From Geobacteraceae bacterium GWC2_55_20 (GTDB lineage Bacteria > Desulfobacterota > Desulfuromonadia > Geobacterales > Pseudopelobacteraceae), in assembly GCA_001802125.1 (NCBI GenBank), contig MGZK01000135.1, positions 1 through 64,000 on the forward strand: a DNA stretch of 64,000 bases. Reading direction: 5' to 3'. Each line of letters starts with the position of its first letter. The first letter of the stretch is position 1. Below, one piece after another: positions 20,716-31,069 of the stretch. Both the position numbers and the translations under genes were made by a program. The notes beneath the pieces were generated by a model. That model was not told where the DNA came from. It worked only from the letters and a program-made list of their open reading frames with translations, and searched no databases.

Positions 20716-22062
20716 TCAGTTGTTGGCCGGATTCCTTCTTGCGAGGCGCTTTATGTTGAGCAGGTTCTTGTAGCCGACGTTCTCGGTGGTGATGTTGCCA
20801 CCGGTGGCGCCGCATCCCAGGGTCAGGGAAGGTACCAGGGTGTTGTAGAGAGCGCCGATGGTGCCATGCACCGAAGGCTGGTTCCAGACCACGCGGTTGG
20901 CATCCACTTTAAGCGCGAACTCGTGGGCGATATCTTCGTTTTCGGTAAAGACCACCGCCGAGTGACCGGCGCCGCCGTGGTCCAGTTGCGTAGCAGCGGC
21001 TTTGATGGCCGCATCCTTGCCATCGGCAACGTACCAGCCAAGAACCGGCGAGAGCTTCTCGCGGCTCATCCAGTCGTCCCCGCCGGTAGTGGTCAAGGGC
21101 ACGATCAGCAGTTTCCTGTCGGCCGGGATCTTGAAACCGGCCAGCTCGGAGATAACCTGCGGGCTCTTGCCGACGATCGACATGGATGGGACACCCTTCT
21201 CCTTGTCGAACATCACGGTTTCCAGCTTGGCTTTTTCAGCCTCGGTACAGAGGTAGGCGCCGCTTCTTTCGAAGAGTATCAGTGTCTTTTCGGCAATGCT
21301 GTGATCGTCGAAGATCACCGACTGGTCGGAAGAGCAGATGGTACCGTTATCGAAGGTCTTGGAAGCGATCACGTCTTCCACGGCCATGTGAAGATTGGCG
21401 CTCTTTTCAATGAAAACCGGTACGCCGCCCGGTCCAACACCCAGCGCCGGATGCCCGGAGCTGTAGGCGGCCTTGACCATCGCGCCGCCGCCGGTGGCGA
21501 CGACGATCGACACATCCGGATGCTTCATCAGCGCATCGGTGGCCTCGATAGAGGGCTGGGTAACCCACTGAATGCAATTTTGCGGAGCTCCGGCGGCAAC
21601 GGCAGCATCCAGCATGATCTTGGCGGCTGCGGCACTGCATTGCTGTGCCCTGGGATGGAAGGCCAGGATGATTACGTTGCGCCCCTTGAGAGCGATCAGC
21701 GCTTTGAACATGGTGGTGGAGGTCGGGTTGGTGGTCGGAGTGACGGCGGCGACGACACCGAACGGCTCGGCGATCGAGATGATACCGTCGGTTTCATCAA
21801 TTACTCCCACCGACTTGGCGTTTTTCATGTAGTCGTAGACCACCTGGGTGCCGAAGTGATTCTTGATGACCTTGTCTTCCACATTGCCGATGCCGGTTTC
21901 CTCAACTGCAAACTCTGCCAGATAGCGCTCATTGGCAACACCGGCCACGGTCATCGCTTCGCAGATCCTGTCAACCTGCTGCTGGGTGAAACCCTTAAAC
22001 TCTTCGAGCGCCTTGAGCGCCTTTGCTGCCATTACATCGATTTCCTGTGCCGCTGTTGTCAT
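20716..22062 (-). CDS. CoA-acylating aldehyde dehydrogenase (AdhE-N/EutE-like, stand-alone)
   Basis: EPFGVVAAVTPTTNPTSTTMFKALIALKGRNVIILAFHPRAQQCSAAAAKIMLDAAVAAGAP; catalytic Cys in FDNGTICSSDQSVIF; GCGATGGNITTENVGYKNLLNIKRLARR. Confidence 0.9.
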   Translation of the reverse strand: MTTAAQEIDVMAAKALKALEEFKGFTQQQVDRICEAMTVAGVANERYLAEFAVEETGIGNVEDKVIKNHFGTQVVYDYMKNAKSVGVIDETDGIISIAEPFGVVAAVTPTTNPTSTTMFKALIALKGRNVIILAFHPRAQQCSAAAAKIMLDAAVAAGAPQNCIQWVTQPSIEATDALMKHPDVSIVVATGGGAMVKAAYSSGHPALGVGPGGVPVFIEKSANLHMAVEDVIASKTFDNGTICSSDQSVIFDDHSIAEKTLILFERSGAYLCTEAEKAKLETVMFDKEKGVPSMSIVGKSPQVISELAGFKIPADRKLLIVPLTTTGGDDWMSREKLSPVLGWYVADGKDAAIKAAATQLDHGGAGHSAVVFTENEDIAHEFALKVDANRVVWNQPSVHGTIGALYNTLVPSLTLGCGATGGNITTENVGYKNLLNIKRLARRNPANN

Positions 22063-22137
22063 GTCTTAGCTCCTTTGTGTGTGATGGGGTGATTGATTAC
22101 CCGTTAAAAACGATTCAGTTTCTTTGTCCGTATATAG

Positions 22138-22153
22138 AGCAGTGTGCATGCCA
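22138..22153 (-). promoter_or_regulatory. Sigma54 promoter of the acylating aldehyde dehydrogenase
   Basis: Minus strand TGGCATGCACACTGCT (GG-N10-GC), 76 bp upstream of the ATG at 22062. Confidence 0.6.
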
Positions 22154-22304
22154 ACTGATAAAACATTTTTATAAACACGGCACACTGGAACTACGTAAAG
22201 TGATAATATGCATAATTTACGGTATGTTGAAAAAGGCGGTCATCCCGGACGCCATTCACCGATAACCCGGATACATCGCTGGTATGGCATACATGTGTGC
22301 CATT

Positions 22305-22347
22305 ACGAGACACATGCGGATCCGGACTGCTCCACAACGAGACACAT
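22305..22347. promoter_or_regulatory. Candidate activator binding sites (two direct repeats)
   Basis: ACGAGACACAT at 22305-22315 and 22337-22347 (32-bp spacing), between the divergent activator gene and the aldehyde dehydrogenase. Confidence 0.45.
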
Positions 22348-22359
22348 AACATTGTTTTG

Positions 22360-22376
22360 TGGCACAGAAATGGCAT
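22360..22376 (+). promoter_or_regulatory. Sigma54 promoter of the sigma54 activator gene
   Basis: TGGCACAGAAATGGCAT (GG-N10-GC), 77 bp upstream of the start at 22453. Confidence 0.55.
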
Positions 22377-22452
22377 GGATTATTTGATAAAGCGACTGGA
22401 CGCCTGAATTGTTGAAATAATCCACAGATTGCAGATTTCATGGAGAAAACTA

Positions 22453-24432
22453 ATGGGGAGTTTTACAGCAGAGAAGCTTGAAAGTGTCCGCAGGGCCCGC
22501 GAAGATTTCCTGACCCACGGGATAATTCCGGCCGGAGTCGTAACCGACACCATCATCCGTTCCTGGCAGCGCTCGGCCGAGCGCGGCATCGGCATCGAAC
22601 GCGGTGAAACCCGTTGCACCCCACGCTACGACCTGATGCAACGCCGGGAAAACAACGATGTTTTCCTGACCCGCTCCCAGCCGGTAATGGAAAGTCTCTA
22701 CCACGAGATCGCCGGTTCATCCAGCATGGTCCTGCTGGCGGACAGCGACGGTGTCATACTGCACTCTATCGGAGACCCGGATTTCGTGGAACAGGCCCAG
22801 AAGGTTTACCTGAAACCGGGCGGCATCTGGTCCGAAGGGGTTAACGGCACCAACGCGATCGGGACCGCGCTGGAAGAACAGATGACGGTGCAGGTTCACA
22901 GCAGCGAGCATTTCATAGACAAGAACCGCTTCCTTAGCTGTTGCGCCACTCCGATTTTCAATCCCAGGGGGGGCATACTGGGTGCATTGGACGTATCCGG
23001 CGATTACCGTGTCCACCAGCAGCACACCACCGCTCTGGTGCGCCTCTCGGCCCAGATGATAGAGAACCAGATGTTCGCCCCGGAATTTCCGGAGGACATC
23101 ATCGTCAACTTCCACGTGCGTCCGGAATTCATCGGCTCTCTCTATGAGGGTATCGCCGTATTTTCCCCCGACGGCAACCTGGTGGCCGCCAACCGTAGCG
23201 CCCTGCTGCAGCTGGGTCTGGATAGATTCCGGCTTGCGGGACAGACCTGCATGTCAACATTCAGGCTGACCGTGGCCAAGCTGCTGGAGAAATCCCGCTA
23301 TCTGCCTCAGCCGGTGTTGAAGCTGCCTCTGGCCTCCGGCGTTGAGGTATACGGGCGGGTCTGGGCCGGCACATCGGTTTCCCCGGTGACGTTCCTGCCT
23401 ATCAACTCCCGGAAACCGGATGAAAACAAACCTGCTGAATCCAGAAAAAAACCGGAGGGCATGCTGCTGGATGAGCTGGAACATGGCGATCCCAAGATGA
23501 GGGGAGTGATCACCAAGGCACTAAGGGTCGTGGACCACGACATTCCGATCATGATCGAGGGGGAATCCGGAACCGGAAAGGAGCTGCTGGCCCGGGCCCT
23601 GCACTTGGCCGGACCGCGCAGAAACGGCCCGTTCGTGCCGATCAACTGCGCCGCGATTCCGGAAGGGCTGATCGAATCGGAACTGTTCGGTTACCAGGAA
23701 GGCGCCTTTACCGGGGCGCGTCGCAAGGGACAGATCGGCAAGATCAGGGAAGCCGACAAGGGGACGCTGTTTCTGGACGAGATCGGGGAGATGCCGCTCC
23801 AGTTCCAGGCACGTCTGCTGCGAGTGCTGCAGGACCGGATGGTGACTCCGCTGGGGGGCAGCGGTGGCCACCGGGTTGATCTGGCGGTAATCTGCGCCAC
23901 CAACCGCAGGGTGCGGGACTCGGTGGCGGCCGGCAGTTTCCGGGAAGATCTGTACTATCGCCTGAACGGCCTGCTGCTGACCCTGCCAAGCCTGAGGGAA
24001 CGGGAGGACAGGTTACTTTTGGCCGGCAAGATCCTTGAGAGCCTCTGCGGCGTCGGAAGATGCATCACCATCCAACCCCACGTGCTGCGCATCTTTGAGC
24101 AGCATCCCTGGCCCGGCAACATCCGCCAGATGCATAATGTGCTCCGGACAGCCGTAGCCCTGCTGGGTGAACGCAATGAAATAACGGAAGATGACCTCTC
24201 CGGGGATTTCCTGGAACAGGCCGGCCCGCTTGCCGGGCCAGGCCAGACACTCCGTCCTGATAATGCCGGAAATGTGTTGATGGCCGAAATGGAGGCGCGC
24301 CTGATTTCATCGACGCTGGATATGACCGGCGGGAATATCGCGGAAGCAGCCAGGAAGATGGGGATCGGCAGGAATACGCTCTACAGGAAGCTGCGCAGCC
24401 TGGCCGAGGCTGATGGAAGGGGCCGTTACTGA
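22453..24432 (+). CDS. Sigma54-dependent transcriptional activator, AcoR type (GAF, AAA+, Fis HTH)
   Basis: Start at 22453 (MGSFTAEKLESVRRAREDFLTHG). GESGTGKELLARALH, GAFTGARRKGQIGKIREADKGTLFLDEIGEMPLQFQARLLRVLQ; C-terminal Fis-type HTH NIAEAARKMGIGRNTLYRKLRSL. Confidence 0.93.
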   Translation: MGSFTAEKLESVRRAREDFLTHGIIPAGVVTDTIIRSWQRSAERGIGIERGETRCTPRYDLMQRRENNDVFLTRSQPVMESLYHEIAGSSSMVLLADSDGVILHSIGDPDFVEQAQKVYLKPGGIWSEGVNGTNAIGTALEEQMTVQVHSSEHFIDKNRFLSCCATPIFNPRGGILGALDVSGDYRVHQQHTTALVRLSAQMIENQMFAPEFPEDIIVNFHVRPEFIGSLYEGIAVFSPDGNLVAANRSALLQLGLDRFRLAGQTCMSTFRLTVAKLLEKSRYLPQPVLKLPLASGVEVYGRVWAGTSVSPVTFLPINSRKPDENKPAESRKKPEGMLLDELEHGDPKMRGVITKALRVVDHDIPIMIEGESGTGKELLARALHLAGPRRNGPFVPINCAAIPEGLIESELFGYQEGAFTGARRKGQIGKIREADKGTLFLDEIGEMPLQFQARLLRVLQDRMVTPLGGSGGHRVDLAVICATNRRVRDSVAAGSFREDLYYRLNGLLLTLPSLREREDRLLLAGKILESLCGVGRCITIQPHVLRIFEQHPWPGNIRQMHNVLRTAVALLGERNEITEDDLSGDFLEQAGPLAGPGQTLRPDNAGNVLMAEMEARLISSTLDMTGGNIAEAARKMGIGRNTLYRKLRSLAEADGRGRY

Positions 24433-24448
24433 AGCGCTGGAGCAATAA

Positions 24449-26092
24449 CTATTGCCGGTCGAGCAGTTCGCGTACCTTTCGCAAAAGTTCAAGCGGCTGA
24501 ATCGGTTTCATGACCAGCTCCGCCCCCTCGTCAAGCACATCGCGGCTCTGTATCGTATCCAGTGTGTAACCGCTGGTGTAGAGGATCTTTACATCGGCAT
24601 CGATCCGCCTGATCTCCCGGTATGCTTCCTTGCCGTTCATCCTGGGCATGATTATATCCATCAGGATAAGTCTGATCGAATCCCGGTTGGCTCTGAATTT
24701 ATCTACCGCATCCAGTCCGTTCTCAGCGGAGATGACCGTGTAGCCGTAACCGGTCAGCACCTCCAGCACCAGATTGCGCACGCTGGCGTCATCTTCCGCC
24801 ACCAGGATCGATTCGCTGCCCCCTTCCGGAGGTTTTGTGGTCACGGATTCCCCGCCCGCGACGAATTCCCCGCTATTTACAGGGATATATATACGAAAGG
24901 TGGTGCCGATCCCCGGCTCACTGTAGACGTTTACAAATCCATGATGTTGCTTGACGATCCCGTAGACGATCGCCATGCCGAGCCCGGTCCCCCTGCCCAC
25001 CTCCTTGGTGGTGAAAAATGGTTCGAAGATCCTGATCCTGGTTTTTTCATCCATGCCGGTGCCGGTATCAGTGACCGAGATCAGTGCATATCGTCCCGGC
25101 TTGCCATAACCGTTGGCCTGAACAAACGATTCATCCACATCCATCACACCGGTCTCAAGCGTCAGCATCCCGCCTTTCGGCATCGCGTCGCGTGCATTGG
25201 TCGCCAGGTTGACCAAAACCTGCTCGATCTGGCCGCTGTCAACTACCACCTTCAGCTCTTCAGGGGCCAGTACCGACTTAAGCTGGATATCCTCGCCGAT
25301 GATCCGCTCAAGGAAATGCCGGACCTGCTTGACCACGTCATTCAGGTTGGCCGATTGGGGGTTCATTACCTGTTTGCGGCTGAAGGTCAGCAGGCTGCGG
25401 GTCAACTGGGCGGCCCTCTCCGAAGCTTTGATGATCTGCTCCAGCTTTTCCTTATGGGGAGAGTCCGGGCCCAGGTCCATTTTCAACATGTTGCCGTAAC
25501 CCATGATCACCATCAGGATATTGTTGAAATCATGAGCCACCCCTCCCGCCAGCTGCCCGATCGCCTCCATCTTCTGGGATTGCAGCAGTTGCTCCTCCAG
25601 GCGTTTGCGATCGGTGATGTCTTCCGCGATTCCCAGCAGGTAGCGGGCTTTCCCTTCGTTGTCAAAGAGTGGAATTTTCCGGACGCGCAGAATTCGGTCG
25701 TCACCGGACCTGGTTTTGATCGTCTCCTCGGGAATCTCCAGCAGATCGCCCCGCGCTAGCACCTCCCGGTCCTTGCCGGTGAAGAAGGCCGCCTGTACTT
25801 CGGGAAAGAGGTCGCGATCGTTTTTACCCAACAGCTCTTCCCGTGAGTAGCCCAGCAATTCCTCGCCGGCTTTGTTGAAGGCGACATAGCGAAGCTCGAC
25901 CGCATCTTTAACGAAGACCATGGCCGGGATGTTATCGACAATATTCTTTAGGAAGGCCTCGCTTTCGCGCAGGTCCTCCAGGCTCTGCTGCAATTCGGGA
26001 TAGTAGGTTTTGCGGAGGGAGTATTCGCCGAAGCCGGCCAGCTTCTTCTGCAGGACGACCAGCTGGTCGGAAGCATCAGAGCGATTCTTCAT
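24449..26092 (-). CDS. PAS hybrid sensor histidine kinase with C-terminal receiver
   Basis: PAS domain; QLAGGVAHDFNNILMVIMGYGNMLK; HATPase GTGLGMAIVYGIVKQHHG; ILVAEDDASVRNLVLEVL...LILMDIIMPRMNG. Confidence 0.9.
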   Translation of the reverse strand: MKNRSDASDQLVVLQKKLAGFGEYSLRKTYYPELQQSLEDLRESEAFLKNIVDNIPAMVFVKDAVELRYVAFNKAGEELLGYSREELLGKNDRDLFPEVQAAFFTGKDREVLARGDLLEIPEETIKTRSGDDRILRVRKIPLFDNEGKARYLLGIAEDITDRKRLEEQLLQSQKMEAIGQLAGGVAHDFNNILMVIMGYGNMLKMDLGPDSPHKEKLEQIIKASERAAQLTRSLLTFSRKQVMNPQSANLNDVVKQVRHFLERIIGEDIQLKSVLAPEELKVVVDSGQIEQVLVNLATNARDAMPKGGMLTLETGVMDVDESFVQANGYGKPGRYALISVTDTGTGMDEKTRIRIFEPFFTTKEVGRGTGLGMAIVYGIVKQHHGFVNVYSEPGIGTTFRIYIPVNSGEFVAGGESVTTKPPEGGSESILVAEDDASVRNLVLEVLTGYGYTVISAENGLDAVDKFRANRDSIRLILMDIIMPRMNGKEAYREIRRIDADVKILYTSGYTLDTIQSRDVLDEGAELVMKPIQPLELLRKVRELLDRQ

Positions 26093-27236
26093 ACACTACC
26101 TCGATGTCGCGCTTGGATGCCTTTCTGGGATTGGTCGCCATACAGGGATCTTTCAGAGCATGGCCGGTGAGGAATTTTACATCGTCACGCCCCACGCCCA
26201 GCTCTTTCAGCGTCCGGGCCACGCCGGCAGCCGTTTTCAGCTCCCTGATGTGGTTGAGCAGTGCCGATTTTTTCTGGACTGAGGTTTTCCCACGCAGATC
26301 CAACCCCATCGCTTCGGCAATGTGCTCAAAACGGTCCGGCGCGGTCGGCTGGTTGAACGCGATCACATGGTCGAGCAGGATCGCGTTGCACTCACCGTGG
26401 GCTATGTCCAGCGCCCCGCCCAGGCTATGGGCCATGGCGTGGTTTGCCCCCAGGATGGCATTGGAAAAGGCCAGTCCCGCCTGCAGGCTGCCCTGCATCA
26501 CGTTGCTGCGCAATTCCAGGTCGCCAAGGTTGGCGATGGAGGGGAGCAGATTGGCTGAAATCAGGCGGATGGCTTCAATGGCGTGCAGGTCGGTCATTGC
26601 CGAGCGGGCGGTCGAGACATAGGCCTCGATGGCGTGGGTCAGCGCATCCAGGCCGGTGCAGGCGGTCAGGTACGCATCCATCGTGGTCAGCGTGGCCGGA
26701 TCGATCAAGGCCAGATCGGGAACAACCGATTTGCTGATGATCGCGAATTTGACTTTCTCCAGCGGATTACTGATGATGACGAACTGTGAAACATCCGCCG
26801 AGGTGCCTCCGGTGGTCGGGACACAAATCAGGGGCGGCATCGGCAGCCGCACCATGTCCACGCCTTCGAACAGCAGAATATGCCGGTCGTTGGACGCGAC
26901 AATGCCGATACCCTTGGCGCAATCGATGGAACTGCCGCCTCCCACCGCCACCAGCGCATTGCATCTTTCGGCGTGGTAAAGCGCAACGCCGGCCATGATC
27001 TCGTCAACTTTCGGATTGGGTGAAACACTGGTGAACAGGGCAAACGGCAACCCAGCTTCCACCAGGCTGTCGGTCACGTCCCTGGTCCAGCCGGCCGCAA
27101 CCACGCCCGGATCGGAAACCACCAGGATCTTGCGCCCTCCCAGATTTTTGGCATATCGTCCGGCCAGACTCCGGGCGCCCACACCGAATATGAATTCAGG
27201 GGCAACAAACTTTCGTAGTTCAAAACCCTCTGACAT
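26076..27236 (-). CDS. Iron-containing alcohol dehydrogenase
   Basis: VAVGGGSSIDCAKGIGI, GTSADVSQFVIIS, GANHAMAHSLGGALDIAHGECNAILL: Fe-ADH signatures. Confidence 0.93.
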   Translation of the reverse strand: MSEGFELRKFVAPEFIFGVGARSLAGRYAKNLGGRKILVVSDPGVVAAGWTRDVTDSLVEAGLPFALFTSVSPNPKVDEIMAGVALYHAERCNALVAVGGGSSIDCAKGIGIVASNDRHILLFEGVDMVRLPMPPLICVPTTGGTSADVSQFVIISNPLEKVKFAIISKSVVPDLALIDPATLTTMDAYLTACTGLDALTHAIEAYVSTARSAMTDLHAIEAIRLISANLLPSIANLGDLELRSNVMQGSLQAGLAFSNAILGANHAMAHSLGGALDIAHGECNAILLDHVIAFNQPTAPDRFEHIAEAMGLDLRGKTSVQKKSALLNHIRELKTAAGVARTLKELGVGRDDVKFLTGHALKDPCMATNPRKASKRDIEVVYEESL

Positions 27237-27407
27237 GACCGCCTCCAGACACCAATACTTTTATAACGGCATTTTAACCCATACCGGAGCATCTCTCAAC
27301 CAAATTCAGGATCTTTTGCTAATTAAAAATATAATGGGAGGGATTTCTCCCACCCATTTTATTGCGATGCTTATTCATACCCATTGTCAAAGCAGCTGTG
27401 ATCTGTT

Positions 27408-28832
27408 CTACAACTTGAATTGCATGGATTTTATCTCCAGAAACTCCTCCAGACCGAACGATCCCAGCTCCCTTCCATAACCCGACTGTTTGAAGCCGCC
27501 GAACGGCGCCAGCAGGTTGAATGTGCCGCCATTAATATCCACCTGCCCCGCCTTCAGACGCCGAGCCAAGCTTTCCGCCTTCCGGGGATCGCCGGACCAT
27601 ACCGCCGCCGCCAAACCGTAGATGGTGCCGTTTGCGATTCCAACCGCTTCATCTTCATCCCGGTAGGCCATGATCGACAGGACCGGTCCGAAAATTTCTT
27701 CCCTGGCAATGGTCATCTCCGGGGTGACTCGGCCGAAGACCGTCGGACGGACGAAGAAACCGGTTGCCAGCCCATCCGGCGGTTCAGCGCCGCCCAGCAT
27801 CAGTTCGGCCCCCTCAGCGATTCCCCTGCGGATGTAATCACGTACCCGCTCCCGCTGAGCAGCTGAAACCAGCGGCCCGAGCCGTGTCTGCTCTTTCAGG
27901 GGGTCACCAGGCGCAAATGCGCTGGCAGCGGCTACAGCCAGTTCCGCCGCCTGTTGGTAGAGCCGCTCCGGCACCAGCAACCGGGTGTGCGCGGTACAGG
28001 TCTGGCCGGAATTGATGAAACAGGCCGCCACGGTTGCCTTGACCGCGGTCGGCAGATCGGCGTCGTCGAGAATTACAGCTGCGGACTTGCCGCCCAGCTC
28101 CAGGCTCACCCGTTTAACCGTTCCGGCCGCCAGCTCCGCCACCCTGCGCCCCGCGCGCAGCGAGCCGGTGAAGGAGATCAGGTCAACATCCGGATCTTGC
28201 GCCAGCTGTTCTCCCACCTCCGCGCCGGTGCCGGTCAGCAGGTTGAATACTCCGGCCGGAAGCCCGGACTCGTGGATGACCTCCGCCAGGATAAAGGCCG
28301 AGAGCGGCGCCACCTCGCTCGGCTTGAGCACCACGGTACAGCCGGCCGCCAGCGCCGGCGCCACCTTGGCAACAACCTGATGCAGCGGGTAGTTCCAGGG
28401 GGTGATACAGGCCGCCACCCCGGCCGGTTCGCGCAGCACCAGCGAGTTGCCGATCCGCTCTTCAAAAGCATATTCTCCGAGCAGTTTTACATAACTCTCC
28501 CAGACAGCGACCGGCAACCCGGCCTGAATTCGCCGCGAGAGCTTGAGCGGCATACCGACTTCGGCGGTAATGATGCCGGCGATCTCCTCTGCCCGCTCCG
28601 CGAGTCCCCGATGGATTCCGGCCAGGCATTCGATCCGCCCGGCAACCGGAGTGCAACCCCAGGCGTCCGCCGCTCTCCTGGCTGCGGCAACCGCCTGCCC
28701 CGCATCCTCTCGGGTAGCGGCCGGGATCCTGCCGATCAGCTCTTCCGTGGCCGGATTGGTTATTTCCAGAAATCCGCTTCCCGCAGGTGACACCCAGCTG
28801 CCATCGATATAGATTTTTTCTTTTACATGCAT
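27408..28832 (-). CDS. NAD(P)-dependent aldehyde dehydrogenase
   Basis: [76 protein letters not shown] catalytic Cys. Confidence 0.93.
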   Translation of the reverse strand: MHVKEKIYIDGSWVSPAGSGFLEITNPATEELIGRIPAATREDAGQAVAAARRAADAWGCTPVAGRIECLAGIHRGLAERAEEIAGIITAEVGMPLKLSRRIQAGLPVAVWESYVKLLGEYAFEERIGNSLVLREPAGVAACITPWNYPLHQVVAKVAPALAAGCTVVLKPSEVAPLSAFILAEVIHESGLPAGVFNLLTGTGAEVGEQLAQDPDVDLISFTGSLRAGRRVAELAAGTVKRVSLELGGKSAAVILDDADLPTAVKATVAACFINSGQTCTAHTRLLVPERLYQQAAELAVAAASAFAPGDPLKEQTRLGPLVSAAQRERVRDYIRRGIAEGAELMLGGAEPPDGLATGFFVRPTVFGRVTPEMTIAREEIFGPVLSIMAYRDEDEAVGIANGTIYGLAAAVWSGDPRKAESLARRLKAGQVDINGGTFNLLAPFGGFKQSGYGRELGSFGLEEFLEIKSMQFKL

Positions 28833-28927
28833 AACGGCCCCCTCGTTAATGATTGCCTTACAATTCAATCAGCATCCCGAATGATACCGCATATCTGTTT
28901 ACAGGCAACCTTATCTACCAGGCTACC

Positions 28928-28955
28928 CGCAAAAAAAGCCGTCCCGGATCGGGGC
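28928..28955 (-). terminator. Intrinsic terminator downstream of the small zinc-ribbon gene
   Basis: Minus strand AGCCGCCCCGATCCGGGACGGCTTTTTTTGCGG. Confidence 0.7.
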
Positions 28956-28995
28956 GGCTTGTGAGTTTCATGATAAAACGGACGTTTCTGCTTCT

Positions 28996-29169
28996 TTATG
29001 CGGCCAATTTTTCTTCTGTATTTACTTCCATGAAAGTTTCTCCATCGTTGTTAAGGCATTTAGGACATTCCAGCGCGGCAAAATTCGCGCTTACCGTAAT
29101 TGGCGTAAAATCTTGTGCCAGACTCTGGTAATAACAGATTCCACATTCAAACTTGTCTTTGGATTCCAT
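28996..29169 (-). CDS. Small (57 aa) zinc-ribbon/rubredoxin-like protein, not in the ORF track
   Basis: Manual translation: MESKDKFECGICYYQSLAQDFTPITVSANFAALECPKCLNNDGETFMEVNTEEKLAA*; CxxC...CxxC pair; AGGAG ribosome-binding site. Confidence 0.75.
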   Translation of the reverse strand: MESKDKFECGICYYQSLAQDFTPITVSANFAALECPKCLNNDGETFMEVNTEEKLAA

Positions 29170-29264
29170 AATTTTCTCCTTTGCATACTGTTGTGGTTGA
29201 TTTCAGTAAATGTGTCCGTTTCATTTCATCATTGAAAATGTGCTCAGCAATGTCACGGCCCATC

Positions 29265-29280
29265 AAACAAACGTTTGTTT
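29265..29280. promoter_or_regulatory. Candidate TetR operator (16-bp perfect palindrome)
   Basis: AAACAAACGTTTGTTT between tetR and the small zinc-ribbon gene; core CAAACGTTTG recurs upstream of tetR. Confidence 0.65.
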
Positions 29281-29311
29281 TTGCGCTATTCATAAAAAAA
29301 CGCCCGGAGCA

Positions 29312-29917
29312 TTACCTGAGGACCCCCCGTGTAAAGATATCCATGATATGCCGGATAAGCTGTTCATCACGCTCCGGAGAATGATCGACCAGTTCGGCCG
29401 TTGCCGGTTCCAGCAGAAAATAGAAATTGATCATCCCGGCCAGGGCCAGCACCGTATCGGTAGGATTCAGGTCATCCCTGAACTTCCTGCCGGAAAGTCC
29501 ATCTGCAAATGTCTCCAGAAGCATCTGCACGACCCTCTTGATCGCCGGTTTTATGATCGTCTCGAAGCAGGCGGTCGGATTGGTTAGTTCACTGGTGTAG
29601 AAGCGGAGCAGGTATGGATTGCTGCGATAGCGTGAAACCGTGGCGCGAACATACAGTTCGAATTTTTGGAGCGTGTCGATTTCCATCTGCTCGATCTCTT
29701 CCAGCTTTCCCAGAATGGCGAACTGTTCGGTCAGCACCGCGGCATACAGCCCTTCCTTGCCACCGAAATAGTACGAGATCATGGAAAGGTTGACCCCGGC
29801 CGCGCCGGCCAGCTCGCGAACGCTCACGCCGTTCAGTCCTTTTGCTGCAAACAGCGGTACCGCTGCTGCAATCAGATTTTTTCGGCAGTCGCTTTCAGCC
29901 ACAAAAATTTCCTCCAC
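29312..29917 (-). CDS. TetR/AcrR-family transcriptional regulator
   Basis: CRKNLIAAAVPLFAAKGLNGVSVRELAGAAGVNLSMISYYFGGKEGLYAAVL N-terminal HTH. Confidence 0.93.
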   Translation of the reverse strand: MEEIFVAESDCRKNLIAAAVPLFAAKGLNGVSVRELAGAAGVNLSMISYYFGGKEGLYAAVLTEQFAILGKLEEIEQMEIDTLQKFELYVRATVSRYRSNPYLLRFYTSELTNPTACFETIIKPAIKRVVQMLLETFADGLSGRKFRDDLNPTDTVLALAGMINFYFLLEPATAELVDHSPERDEQLIRHIMDIFTRGVLR

Positions 29918-29938
29918 AAACAGGACATCATCCTTCGT

Positions 29939-29950
29939 TCAAACGTTTGA
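29939..29950. promoter_or_regulatory. Candidate TetR autoregulatory operator
   Basis: TCAAACGTTTGA, 22 bp upstream of the tetR ATG. Confidence 0.65.
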
Positions 29951-30060
29951 TCAGTTTTAAATATACTCTTAAAAACATGAAATGCGAACCATTATTTCGG
30001 TTCGCATTTCATAATGAATATATCGCTGATTCAATAGACTAACAAAGCATGGACACCTCT

Positions 30061-30885
30061 CTAGATACCGTTCAATATTTCCAGGCGCTTGGAACGGTAT
30101 TCATCCTCGGTTATCAGCCCCTTCTCCTTGAGCTCTTTGAGAATGATTAGCCGCTCGGCCGGCTTGCGGACTTCTTCGCTTCGCTTTGCCGGCTGCACCG
30201 TCGCGGCTGGTCCAGTCGCCACTTTTTTTTCGGCGACCGGTGACGACACAACCGGTGCCTGCCAATCATCTCCGAAAGCCAGCCAGTCCCCGCGCACAAG
30301 TGGCGTATCCGTCAACAGCGTCCACTCCCCGCTGGCCTGCGTCTTCCTGCTGCCGGGTGTAAACGGCGAGAGGCGCCGGTCCTCGCGTTCATTGACATCC
30401 TTCTGGACCAGGCCGACAATCAGGTTGAGTTTTCCGGACTTGAAAAAGACCCGTCCGGTGGTAACCCTGGGGCTCTTGGCAAGACCATACAACGCATCAT
30501 GCAGCCCAAAAACCGCGAACACCACATCCTGGCCGGGAGCTGCCTGTTTAAGGGCTTTTTGCAGATGTGGCGCCAGAACCTGTATCGCTGGCGTGGTAAA
30601 AAGCGGACCGGGCTTTTCGCTATCCGCGAAACGGACTTTTATAGAGCCGAGTATCGAGGTGAGCCGGTCCGGCGAAATATCTACAGGGTGATCATTGGCG
30701 GCCACTAAACCGTTATCGCCAGACTCCTGGCGTTCCAGAGCCACGAACTGGTCACGGCTATGCCAGAGTTCACGCCGGTCCGCGGCGAACGCCAATCCGG
30801 AGTACAGGGTGACAAGTGTCAGCAGTACAAGCGCCCAAAGCCTTGTGATCGAACTGTCAAGCAGTCCCGAGCCAAACCGTTTCAT
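30061..30885 (-). CDS. Secreted or membrane-anchored protein with C-terminal SHOCT domain
   Basis: N-terminal hydrophobic segment; C-terminus ERLIILKELKEKGLITEDEYRSKRLEILNGI. Confidence 0.7.
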   Translation of the reverse strand: MKRFGSGLLDSSITRLWALVLLTLVTLYSGLAFAADRRELWHSRDQFVALERQESGDNGLVAANDHPVDISPDRLTSILGSIKVRFADSEKPGPLFTTPAIQVLAPHLQKALKQAAPGQDVVFAVFGLHDALYGLAKSPRVTTGRVFFKSGKLNLIVGLVQKDVNEREDRRLSPFTPGSRKTQASGEWTLLTDTPLVRGDWLAFGDDWQAPVVSSPVAEKKVATGPAATVQPAKRSEEVRKPAERLIILKELKEKGLITEDEYRSKRLEILNGI

Positions 30886-31069
30886 GATGCCTCCCATTCA
30901 ATTAGTAATATTGGCGTCGATTCAAGTTGCCATGAGGCTAAAATCATTTGCAAGTGGAATGCCATTATATAAAACAATGCTTAACAATCCACTGCTCGAC
31001 AGAATAATGCAACCTGACACGCAAACAATGACATTTTTGCCGCCGACGCTTTTACAAAAACCCGAGATG

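Noticed and set aside
20866-25759. Plus-strand ORFs of 408 aa (20866-22092) and 435 aa (24452-25759)
   Set aside because: Antisense to the acylating aldehyde dehydrogenase and the PAS kinase.
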